Positions 1 through 5,561 of a DNA stretch of 5,561 nt are shown piece by piece. How positions within the stretch are numbered: position 1 is the first letter of the stretch; each line of letters begins with the position of its first letter. The position numbers and the translations under genes are program-made. A model generated the notes under the pieces. It made no database searches and was not told the origin of the DNA. It saw only the letters and a program-made list of their open reading frames with translations. The stretch comes from an uncultured Bacillota bacterium (GTDB lineage Bacteria > Bacillota > Clostridia > Christensenellales > UBA1242), in the NCBI GenBank assembly GCA_900555365.1, contig USKO01000047.1, positions 1-5,561 of the forward strand, read 5' to 3'.

Positions 1-1051
1 AATTTAGTTTTTCATCGATTTTTGATCTTTCTTTTAATAATTTTTTTTGTTTCTTTAAGTTTGCTTTTTGAATTTTTTCATCTTGTTTTAATTTATTTTT
101 CCTAGGATTAATCTTTTTAGATTTTCCTTCGCTATCCTTTTTCTTTTTAGGTTTTTTTATCTTTGTCTTTTTGCTTTTGCGTTTAATAAGTTTTTTAGGA
201 ATTGTTCCATCGTCTGGTAATTTTTCCATCAAAGTATCAGGATTTGCCAGTAAGTCTAATACAAGTTTCAAGCTTTTACCCATATATAATCCATCTGCTA
301 TACGCTCATCAAGGCTCATGCCAATAGTCATAAATTTGCCAATTTTAAGCTCTTTGTTATTTTCAACATATGGTTCCATCTGCTCTTTTCCCATAGCTGC
401 AAATATAGTCGTTGTTCCAAAGTTGTAAAGATGATGATAAATATAACCAAGCTTAATAGATTTCAAATTTGTTAAAAAACAGCTTGTATGAAAAGGAGAT
501 GCATGAATAAGACTCTTTGGAAGCATTCCATGCCTGTCAAGAAAGCGCGCAAAAGCCATAGCCCATCTGAACAAAAAGTCTGGCAGTTTGCAAAATTTAC
601 CTGCAACTTTCGTTGTTGTATGAACACTATCATCATCTTTGGTATTTTTAGCTATCTCATCATCGACTATTTTTTTAACCTCATCAATGCTTTCCCTACC
701 TGTAAAGTAAAATTTAAGAGTCAGCGACTCAGCGTCTTCTTCAAGTCTTCTCTTAACATCTAACGAGATTGTGATGGTATTGCGTTGATAAATTGTTCCT
801 CTCATTACAAATCTATTTAGTTTTTTACGAATATAAAGCACCCTTACGATAGTTGCTATGACAAGATGCATATAGCTATAGGAAGTGCCATTTCTCCGCT
901 CTCTTGCAATGAATTCGTCAAGTTTTGCACATGGCACTTTAATAGCTGTATAATTTACAGCATCAATTCTTTGTGGCATAAAGAAAGGCTCAGCCTTATC
1001 AATGATATTCATATTTTTTACTTTTTTACCGTCGCTTCTAAATCCAAACAT
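1..1051 (-). CDS. E2-like (2-oxoacid dehydrogenase acyltransferase / CAT-fold) protein, 3' end outside window
   Basis: I translated the minus strand from the ATG at 1051-1049. The frame stays open for 350 codons to the window edge, so the C-terminus is missing. Residues ~1-280 read as the catalytic core of the 2-oxoacid dehydrogenase E2 / chloramphenicol acetyltransferase superfamily: an N-terminal MFGFRSDGKK, an HASPFHTS stretch (183-190), the HHLYNFGTTT segment (206-215), and DERIADG (248-254) where the family has the DHRxxDG active-site motif. The expected catalytic histidine is Glu249, so acyl transfer by the usual mechanism is doubtful. There is no lipoyl or E3-binding domain, so it is not a standard pyruvate dehydrogenase subunit. 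From residue ~285 the protein becomes extremely basic, with about 28 Lys and 3 Arg in 66 residues. The start abuts the rarA stop codon and has a strong ribosome binding site, which suggests translational coupling. Fold assignment is fairly sure; the function is unknown. Confidence 0.8.
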   Translation of the reverse strand, partial: MFGFRSDGKKVKNMNIIDKAEPFFMPQRIDAVNYTAIKVPCAKLDEFIARERRNGTSYSYMHLVIATIVRVLYIRKKLNRFVMRGTIYQRNTITISLDVKRRLEEDAESLTLKFYFTGRESIDEVKKIVDDEIAKNTKDDDSVHTTTKVAGKFCKLPDFLFRWAMAFARFLDRHGMLPKSLIHASPFHTSCFLTNLKSIKLGYIYHHLYNFGTTTIFAAMGKEQMEPYVENNKELKIGKFMTIGMSLDERIADGLYMGKSLKLVLDLLANPDTLMEKLPDDGTIPKKLIKRKSKKTKIKKPKKKKDSEGKSKKINPRKNKLKQDEKIQKANLKKQKKLLKERSKIDEKLN

Positions 1052-2323
1052 TTAATTTTCTCCTCTAAACTTTTTTCTCTTTAAGTTCTTTTCTTTGCCA
1101 TTATTTCCGGGCTCATAATAAACTCTATTTTTTAATGTATCAGGCATATATTGCTGTTTTACATAACCACCATAATCATGAGGATACTTATAACTCCCAT
1201 GCCCATCATCGTTGGTACTTGGATGATTTTTTAAATGGTTAGGCACTTTATTATCTGTAAATTGAATGGCATCATTCTCAGCAGCATGCAAAGCTTTGAT
1301 TACAGAATTAGATTTTTCTGCTTCGCATACATAAATTATTGCATGAGTAAGAGGTATAAGCCCCTCTGGTTGTCCCATTTTCTCAAGAGCATACATCGCA
1401 CTTGTTGCAAGTAAAAGCGCATTTGAATCTGCCATACCAACATCTTCCGAGGCATGTGCGACAAGACGCCTTGCAATAATCATTGGATCACAACCAGCTT
1501 TAATCAATCTTTGGCTATAATATAAAGCAGCTTCGACATCACATCCTCTCAAACTTTTACAGAACGCAGATAGAAAATCGTAGTACATACTCTCATCCAT
1601 TGATAGAGCTTTTCTATCAGTTGATTGCATTGCAGTTTTAAGATCTATATGTATCTTTTTGTCTCTGCTTGCATTACTTGTCATAACGGCAAGCTCTAAA
1701 CTATTCAAAGCATTGCGTAAATCGCCGCCACAGGCACGCGAAAGATAATCTAAAGCATCGTTATCAATTTCAATCGGCATTTGACCTAAACCATTTTCCT
1801 TGTCTTCAATAGCTCTAGTCAGCGCAGATTTAATTTCTTTACTTGTTAGACTTTTAAACTCAAATACTCGACATCTTGATACAATAGCTCTTGTCATCGA
1901 AGTATAAGGATTCTCAGTTGTAGTTCCAATAAAAAATATTGAACCATCTTCAATTGCTTCAAGTACGCAGTCAGACTGTGCTTTGTTCCATCTGTGACAT
2001 TCATCGAGAATTAAAAATGTATCTGTGCCAAACATTGCCTTGTCAGCCTTTGCTCTCTCAATTATTGCCTTTGCATCGCTAACGCCGCTTGTGACAGCAT
2101 TGATTTTGAAATAATTTGCTTTTAGATATGTTGCTATAATATTGGCAAGAGTGGTTTTCCCTGTTCCAGGAGGGCCATAAAAAATGCAGCTACCAAGCGT
2201 TCCATATTTGATAGCTCTATAGAGCAATGAATCTTTGCTAACAATATGCTCCTGACCTACAAAGTCTTCAAAGGTCTTAGGTCGCATTCTCTCTGCGAGA
2301 GGGACTCTTTTTTCATTTATCAT
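1052..2323 (-). CDS. rarA: Replication-associated recombination protein A (RarA/MgsA), AAA+ ATPase
   Basis: RarA is a cytoplasmic AAA+ ATPase of the clamp-loader/Werner-interacting-protein clade that acts at stalled replication forks with SSB and recombination proteins. The 423-residue length is typical. Visible motifs are Walker A GPPGTGKTT (50-58), Walker B LILDECHR (104-111; Asp107 and Glu108), sensor 1 GTTTENP (133-139), the SRC arginine-finger region (149-151) and sensor 2 GGDLRNALN (199-207). The family-specific C-terminal half follows: IARRLVAHASEDVGMAD (283-299) and the conserved PHDYGGYVKQQYMPD (381-395). Walker B departs slightly from the usual IDEIHRFNK, with Cys109 and Trp112. The tail (408-423) is basic. 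An in-frame stop (2338-2336) lies just upstream and no other start codon is in between, so ATG 2323 is the only plausible start, although no clear Shine-Dalgarno sequence precedes it. It begins 20 bases after the preceding gene and ends flush with the next, so it is probably the middle gene of a three-gene operon. Confidence 0.96.
   Translation of the reverse strand: MINEKRVPLAERMRPKTFEDFVGQEHIVSKDSLLYRAIKYGTLGSCIFYGPPGTGKTTLANIIATYLKANYFKINAVTSGVSDAKAIIERAKADKAMFGTDTFLILDECHRWNKAQSDCVLEAIEDGSIFFIGTTTENPYTSMTRAIVSRCRVFEFKSLTSKEIKSALTRAIEDKENGLGQMPIEIDNDALDYLSRACGGDLRNALNSLELAVMTSNASRDKKIHIDLKTAMQSTDRKALSMDESMYYDFLSAFCKSLRGCDVEAALYYSQRLIKAGCDPMIIARRLVAHASEDVGMADSNALLLATSAMYALEKMGQPEGLIPLTHAIIYVCEAEKSNSVIKALHAAENDAIQFTDNKVPNHLKNHPSTNDDGHGSYKYPHDYGGYVKQQYMPDTLKNRVYYEPGNNGKEKNLKRKKFRGEN
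1060..1065 (-). promoter_or_regulatory. Ribosome binding site of the E2-like gene, inside the rarA coding end
   Basis: The minus strand reads GAGGAG followed by an 8-base spacer and then ATG at 1051. The motif lies within the last codons of rarA (Arg-Gly-Glu-Asn-stop). It fixes the start of the downstream gene and implies that ribosomes finishing rarA help initiation there. Confidence 0.75.
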
Positions 2324-2343
2324 ATAAGTTGCATTTTACTACA

Positions 2344-3570
2344 CTAGTTTGCAAAAGACAAGTAAATTTCATCATTTTTATTAAAAATTTCGTTAGTAAT
2401 CAAAGTATAGTTAAAATATTTAATTTTGTCAGCGAAAAGATAGCGTGAATTATTATGAACAATAAAAACCCTCTTCCACTTGCAATTTCGGTAAAAACGC
2501 ACTTCTTTAAGTCCTTTAAAAGACTCGTTGATAATAGCACCTTTCTTTTCAAATTTGACTACTTCTTGCTTTATTTTTAACCAATCATTTTCACTTTTTT
2601 CGTCAATACCATTATTTTCCCAGTTTTCCCAGATTTCTTGGGGCAAAGAGCGATTAAAAAAGTCATCAAATGATTTATCATGTGAAGCTATTTTTATATC
2701 GAATATTTCATTCATTTTTATTTGAGAAAGATCAAAGAAATATTTGATATCTTTTGGAGAAGTTAAAATGTAGCGTTTGTCGCCATAATTAAAATAACAT
2801 ACTTTGGTCTGTCCGGCTAATAGTTCAATCTCTCCTACAAAGTTTATACAGGCATATGTGCAGCTTTCTATTCCCCCAAGATTTGAAAACTTGATTTTTG
2901 CATTTTTAAAGTGATAGTTAAAATAAGCTTTGTTATATGAGGTGAGATTTTCTATCTCTATACAGTCAACATTTTTCTTGAAAGTATAGTAGCCCCTTGG
3001 CAAAGGAATATTAATCTCAAATGAAGCTTTGATTATTTGATTGGATGGATTGATAAATTTTATTGTATAATTTTTACCATTTAAAAGAAAACTGGTAATG
3101 TCAAAAATAATGCCATTATCTTTGATTTTTCTTTTCCTATAATAAGGCAGATATTCCAAAGAAATTTCTTTGTTGTTGATCTTGATATATTCCCCTTTAT
3201 CTTTAAGGTTGTAATCACTATGAGCTATATAATTAACATTGAGTGCGTCAAGAGTATACAATAGAGCACTGCCCATTTCTTCTTCAATTAAGCAGTATGT
3301 CAAAGGCAATGAGTCTATTTTTTTAGAGCTGACTTGAGGCTTAGAAAATAATACAAGATTAAACTCTGCCCTTTGTTTTGCATTTTTAAAGGCTTTAAAA
3401 TATATAGCATCAAGTGGTTTTTTAAAGATAAAAATAGGATACCTAGGATCTATCCCGACTGCATCAAGAAGCGCATAATCTATATTCGCATCTCTTAAAT
3501 GTGGCGCATGAAATGTAAGTTTGTTCAAAATAAGATTTTCTAGCTTTTCAATATATTCTTTTTTCTTCAT
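2344..3570 (-). CDS. Hypothetical protein, 408 residues, possibly beta-sandwich-containing
   Basis: I do not recognise this protein. It is lysine- and aromatic-rich, with no signal peptide or obvious membrane segment, so it is probably cytoplasmic. Residues 1-120 look mixed alpha/beta and residues ~125-275 look beta-rich, with many short alternating hydrophobic stretches. A segment LAGQTKVCYFNYGDKRY (251-267) is followed by DKSFDDFFNRSLPQEIW (298-314) and then charged helical and beta sequence to the end. The last two segments weakly recall the junction between the N-terminal beta-sandwich and the catalytic barrel in GH94-type phosphorylases, but no catalytic barrel follows. That likeness is my impression, not an established homology. 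An in-frame stop (3594-3592) precedes ATG 3570 with no other start codon between them. No Shine-Dalgarno sequence is evident. It is the first gene of the probable operon with rarA, 20 bases downstream. Confidence 0.85.
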   Translation of the reverse strand: MKKKEYIEKLENLILNKLTFHAPHLRDANIDYALLDAVGIDPRYPIFIFKKPLDAIYFKAFKNAKQRAEFNLVLFSKPQVSSKKIDSLPLTYCLIEEEMGSALLYTLDALNVNYIAHSDYNLKDKGEYIKINNKEISLEYLPYYRKRKIKDNGIIFDITSFLLNGKNYTIKFINPSNQIIKASFEINIPLPRGYYTFKKNVDCIEIENLTSYNKAYFNYHFKNAKIKFSNLGGIESCTYACINFVGEIELLAGQTKVCYFNYGDKRYILTSPKDIKYFFDLSQIKMNEIFDIKIASHDKSFDDFFNRSLPQEIWENWENNGIDEKSENDWLKIKQEVVKFEKKGAIINESFKGLKEVRFYRNCKWKRVFIVHNNSRYLFADKIKYFNYTLITNEIFNKNDEIYLSFAN

Positions 3571-3610
3571 AAAGCAAATATTGACATATTTTCATCTTTT
3601 AAAACATGAA

Positions 3611-3639
3611 TTTTTAGAAAGATAATATTTTGCTGTCAA
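3611..3639 (-). promoter_or_regulatory. Sigma-A-type promoter for the hypothetical-rarA-E2-like operon
   Basis: On the minus strand a perfect -35 TTGACA (3639-3634) is followed by a 17-base spacer and TAAAAA (3616-3611), which matches four of six -10 positions. Transcription would start near 3604, giving a leader of about 34 bases before ATG 3570. It lies in the only gap between the rnpB terminator and the operon, where a promoter is expected. Confidence 0.55.
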
Positions 3640-3672
3640 CATTTTTACTAAAAAAATATCTATTTTATTAAC

Positions 3673-3699
3673 AATAAAAAAACCGACAAAATGTCGGTT
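3673..3699 (-). terminator. Rho-independent terminator of rnpB
   Basis: The minus strand forms an 8-bp stem, AACCGACA pairing with TGTCGGTT (3699-3692 with 3688-3681), around a 3-base loop. It runs straight into a T-rich tract (3682-3673). It begins immediately after the P1 helix of RNase P RNA, so it ends that transcript and insulates the operon downstream. Confidence 0.9.
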
Positions 3700-4025
3700 A
3701 GTTATGCTATAAGCCGAGTTCTGTATTTGACAATCATCTATCTAGACCTGCTGTTGCCAGCAGGCTCAAGCGGTTCGTTAAAGGACGCGAGAGAACAAGC
3801 GCTTTTTGTCCTTTTGACCTTGCATCAGGTGGGGTTTACAGAGCCTTGACTATCTCTAGTCAAGCGGTGGTCTCTTACACCACCTTTCCATCCTTACCAT
3901 TAAATGGCGGTTTATTTCTGTTGCACTATCCCTAGAGTCGCCTCCGCCGACCGTTAATCGGCACCCAGTTCTCTTGATGCTCGGACTTTCCTCATCAAAA
4001 AATTGATGCGATTGTCTGCATAACT
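3700..4025 (-). ncRNA. rnpB: RNase P RNA, bacterial type A
   Basis: This is the catalytic RNA that removes 5' leaders from pre-tRNAs with the RnpA protein. The conserved core is clear: GAGGAAAGTCCGAGC (minus strand of 3979-3993) and ACAGAACTCGGCTTAT (3709-3724), the two strands around P4. Also present are GTGCAACAGAAA, GGTAAGGATGG and GTAAGAGACC. Helices found by complementarity are P1 (AGTTATGC, 4018-4025 with 3700-3707), P2 (4010-4016 with 3729-3735), P13 (CTTGACT/AGTCAAG), P16 (3808-3814 with 3780-3786) and P18 with a GCAA tetraloop (3747-3764). The L17 sequence GTTCTCT (3790-3796) is exactly complementary to 3968-3974. That forms P6, the hallmark of type A. P12 is reduced to a very short hairpin. 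The 3' side of L15 (3772-3782) reads UUUAACGAACC and lacks the usual GGU. The ends are set by P1 and are approximate; the length of about 326 bases is ordinary. Confidence 0.97.
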
Positions 4026-4031
4026 ACAATT

Positions 4032-4059
4032 ATTATACCATAATTTAAAAAAAAGTCAA
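4032..4059 (-). promoter_or_regulatory. rnpB promoter, extended -10
   Basis: The minus strand has TTGACT (4059-4054), a 16-base spacer and a perfect TATAAT (4037-4032) preceded by TGG, an extended -10. The expected start, seven bases on, is about 4025, which coincides with the first base of the P1 helix. The RNA may therefore need little or no 5' processing. Near-consensus strength suits a constitutively abundant RNA. Confidence 0.88.
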
Positions 4060-4074
4060 CCATGTGACTTTTTT
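4047..4074 (-). terminator. Terminator-like inverted repeat after the DAC-like gene, overlapping the rnpB -35 box
   Basis: A 10-bp inverted repeat (4065-4074 with 4049-4058) encloses a 6-base loop. Read on the minus strand it is A-tract, GTCA, loop, TGAC, then eight T residues (4054-4047). It starts within the stop codon of the DAC-like gene, and its second arm and loop contain the rnpB -35 hexamer. Only four base pairs near the loop are mixed sequence and the rest are A-U, so termination may be partial. The symmetry means it could also act on plus-strand transcripts. Confidence 0.55.
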
Positions 4075-5440
4075 ATCCTACTGTAAATAATATTTTTGGT
4101 TTTCCGTTTTTTCTATCTGGATAGAAAGCTTTTAGAATTCCGTCTTGTGAAATCTTTATAGCAATGCCATACTTTGAAAGAGTTGTTGCTGCAGCTTGCC
4201 GTCCACCACCCTCACTTCCAGCTTCAATTTTTAATATAGCCCCTGCTGCTATAATAGTTCCATCACTGTCAATGACCGTAGCTCCATCCATACTCACAAG
4301 TTCTTGTCTTAACTTTCTGCCAAGTTCATGAAAAGGCTTTCCCATAATAATCTTTCGTAGGCATTCAACCTTAATGCACTGTTGTTGCTGCAAGAAAGTG
4401 GAATAAGGAACATTATACATTGCCTCAACTGAAGATAAAGTCTGAAGATTATATAATTTGCTTGCATTCTCAAGTTCTTGCCTCTTCTTGATTTCAAAAT
4501 ATTTTTCATCAAGAATGTCATGAGCGTCAATATGCGCTATAGCCTGCTCAACCTTCTCCTTATTCAAATAGACAATACAGCCGCCAGTATAGGCAAACGA
4601 AGTATCAAGAGCTGTATAATATACAGACCTTCTTATATCTTTTAATGAATAATTTCCTCTATAAGATAGAAGTTGAATAACCTCTTCATGAGAATAGATG
4701 TTCCATCCTCCCGCTCTCTTTGCAAACAGCAAATTACGATTTTTAAATATTAAAAAATCACCATTTTTAGTCAAAACAATTCCAATTCTTTTTTCATTGC
4801 AATATCTTGCAACCTGTTCAAATTCGTATGGTGCAATACTGGTCATCTTTTTCACTCTTGTAGTATTTGTGTACCCAATAAGATAACCTTTTTTATCAAA
4901 TTCGATGTATGAATCAATTCCGTCAGAGAGAAGTGCAAAAAAGTCCTTATCCATAATTTGCGTGTAATGCAGTTTTTCTTCCTGTTCGCTTAAATCTACA
5001 GATAAATTGATAATAATACCAATAGCTATTTTATGTCCCTCATAAGTTCGTACAGCCCACTTATTTAATTCTGTCAATATTCCAAACATAGTATTTGCTG
5101 TATCGCTATCGCTAATACTTGAACAAATTGATTTTTCAATAGCATTATACTGAAGAGCAGAAATATAACTTTCATCATTGAGCTGTAATAAAGAAATTCT
5201 GTCAAGTTCTGCTAAAATTGATCTAAGAAGATTTATCTCAAATGCTTGAAAAGGTTGTCCGCGCTTCAAAACAAGGCGATACTCATCAAGCTTAGATGGC
5301 TTGATAAGCAAAGAATTTCGTTTTCCAAAAGCAATTTCATTGTCACGAGTGGAAGAAGGCTCTTCACCGTCAATAATTGATCCAGTGAAGAGGGGTAAAA
5401 TTAACTTATCAACAACTTTATAAAATTCATTTTTATCCAT
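4073..5440 (-). CDS. Diadenylate cyclase (DisA_N/DAC)-like protein with altered active-site motif
   Basis: This 455-residue protein ends in what looks like a DAC domain, the fold that joins two ATP into cyclic di-AMP. Residues 384-401 (MDGATVIDSDGTIIAAGA) match the DGA motif of DisA and CdaA, with the metal-binding Asp385 kept. Residues 411-421 (GGGRQAAATTL) align with the GTRHRAA motif, with Arg414 kept but His changed to Gln415 and the second Arg to Ala416. Spacing between the motifs (29 residues) is slightly shorter than in DisA (about 33). The domain probably begins near residue 268 (RRSVYYTALDTSFAYTGGCIVYL), with an unusually long insert at ~295-380. Residues 1-265 are unrecognised, without membrane segments, and could be a sensor module as in other DAC proteins with N-terminal sensor domains. 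An AAGGG site six bases before ATG 5440 supports the start. It appears monocistronic. Fold is likely; c-di-AMP synthesis, another nucleotide product, or a non-catalytic nucleotide sensor are all possible. Confidence 0.8.
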   Translation of the reverse strand: MDKNEFYKVVDKLILPLFTGSIIDGEEPSSTRDNEIAFGKRNSLLIKPSKLDEYRLVLKRGQPFQAFEINLLRSILAELDRISLLQLNDESYISALQYNAIEKSICSSISDSDTANTMFGILTELNKWAVRTYEGHKIAIGIIINLSVDLSEQEEKLHYTQIMDKDFFALLSDGIDSYIEFDKKGYLIGYTNTTRVKKMTSIAPYEFEQVARYCNEKRIGIVLTKNGDFLIFKNRNLLFAKRAGGWNIYSHEEVIQLLSYRGNYSLKDIRRSVYYTALDTSFAYTGGCIVYLNKEKVEQAIAHIDAHDILDEKYFEIKKRQELENASKLYNLQTLSSVEAMYNVPYSTFLQQQQCIKVECLRKIIMGKPFHELGRKLRQELVSMDGATVIDSDGTIIAAGAILKIEAGSEGGGRQAAATTLSKYGIAIKISQDGILKAFYPDRKNGKPKILFTVG

Positions 5441-5474
5441 AATCTACCCTTATGCAAAATCTAATTCTATTTTT

Positions 5475-5503
5475 AGTATATAATGATTTTTTCAAATAAA
5501 CAA
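5475..5503 (-). promoter_or_regulatory. Promoter of the DAC-like gene
   Basis: The minus strand has TTGTTT (5503-5498), a 17-base spacer and TATACT (5480-5475), matching three and five consensus positions respectively. Uninterrupted A/T tracts upstream (5504-5545) could serve as an UP element. A start near 5468 gives a short leader containing the AAGGG ribosome binding site at 5451-5447. I see no gene between here and the right edge. Confidence 0.55.
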
Positions 5504-5561
5504 GAATATTTTAATTATTTTTTTTATTTTTAAAAAATTATTTAACGAGTATTGTCATCTT

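Noticed and set aside
171..428. Plus-strand open frame of 85 codons
   Set aside because: It is antisense to the E2-like gene, whose minus-strand frame is open and carries recognisable family motifs. No ribosome binding site or recognisable product.
488..763. Plus-strand open frame of 91 codons
   Set aside because: It lies opposite the conserved E2-like core. Its GGAG-like bases upstream are the complement of coding sequence.
866..1084. Plus-strand open frame of 72 codons
   Set aside because: Shadow across the E2-like start and the rarA end, with no recognisable protein features.
2528..2725. Plus-strand open frame of 65 codons, hydrophobic
   Set aside because: Antisense to the hypothetical gene. 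The hydrophobic Phe/Ser composition is what the complement of Lys/Glu-rich coding sequence gives.
3574..3639. Partly inverted sequences (GCAAATATT with AATATTTTGC, and TTGACA with TGTCAA) around the operon promoter
   Set aside because: The two pairs are in an order that cannot form one hairpin, one arm needs a bulge, and the sequence is AT-rich, so chance is likely. Not called as an operator.
4309..4530. Minus-strand open frame of 73 codons
   Set aside because: Lies wholly within the DAC-like gene in another frame, with no ribosome binding site or motif.
4698..4886. Plus-strand open frame of 62 codons
   Set aside because: Antisense to the DAC-like gene and without supporting signals.
5504..5561. 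Possible 3' end of another minus-strand gene at the right edge
   Set aside because: Only about 20 bases could be coding before stops appear. There is too little to support a gene or its frame.

Overview
The window is AT-rich, and every gene that can be supported lies on the minus strand, so it reads right to left. The low G+C content, a bacterial type A RNase P RNA (Bacilli normally carry type B), and an E2-like acyltransferase resembling forms I associate with clostridia together suggest an anaerobic member of the Clostridia (Bacillota). This assignment is inference; there is no taxonomic marker beyond these.

Right part (5561 to about 4047): a sigma-A-type promoter drives a 455-residue protein. 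Its last ~70 residues carry the two signature motifs of the diadenylate cyclase (DisA_N/DAC) fold, and a long unrecognised region precedes them. The first motif (DGA) is intact. The second is altered: the canonical R-H-R triad appears to read R-Q-A. The gene ends in a terminator-like inverted repeat.

Middle (4059 to 3673): the RNase P RNA gene rnpB, with a near-consensus extended -10 promoter, recognisable helices P1, P2, P6, P13, P16 and P18, and a Rho-independent terminator. Its -35 box lies inside the upstream inverted repeat. The L15 GGU motif that normally binds the tRNA CCA end is not visible.

Left part (3639 to 1): a probable three-gene operon behind a TTGACA promoter. First is a 408-residue protein of unknown function, predicted rich in beta structure. 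Next, 20 bases on, is RarA, the AAA+ ATPase of stalled-fork processing. Directly abutting its stop codon is a 2-oxoacid dehydrogenase acyltransferase (E2 core)-like protein that runs off the left edge. It lacks lipoyl and E3-binding domains, has glutamate where the catalytic histidine normally sits, and ends in a lysine-rich tail.

No mobile element, CRISPR array or tRNA gene was seen. The most interesting items are the variant cyclic-dinucleotide-synthase-like protein, the GGU-less RNase P RNA and the probably non-catalytic E2-like protein coupled to rarA.
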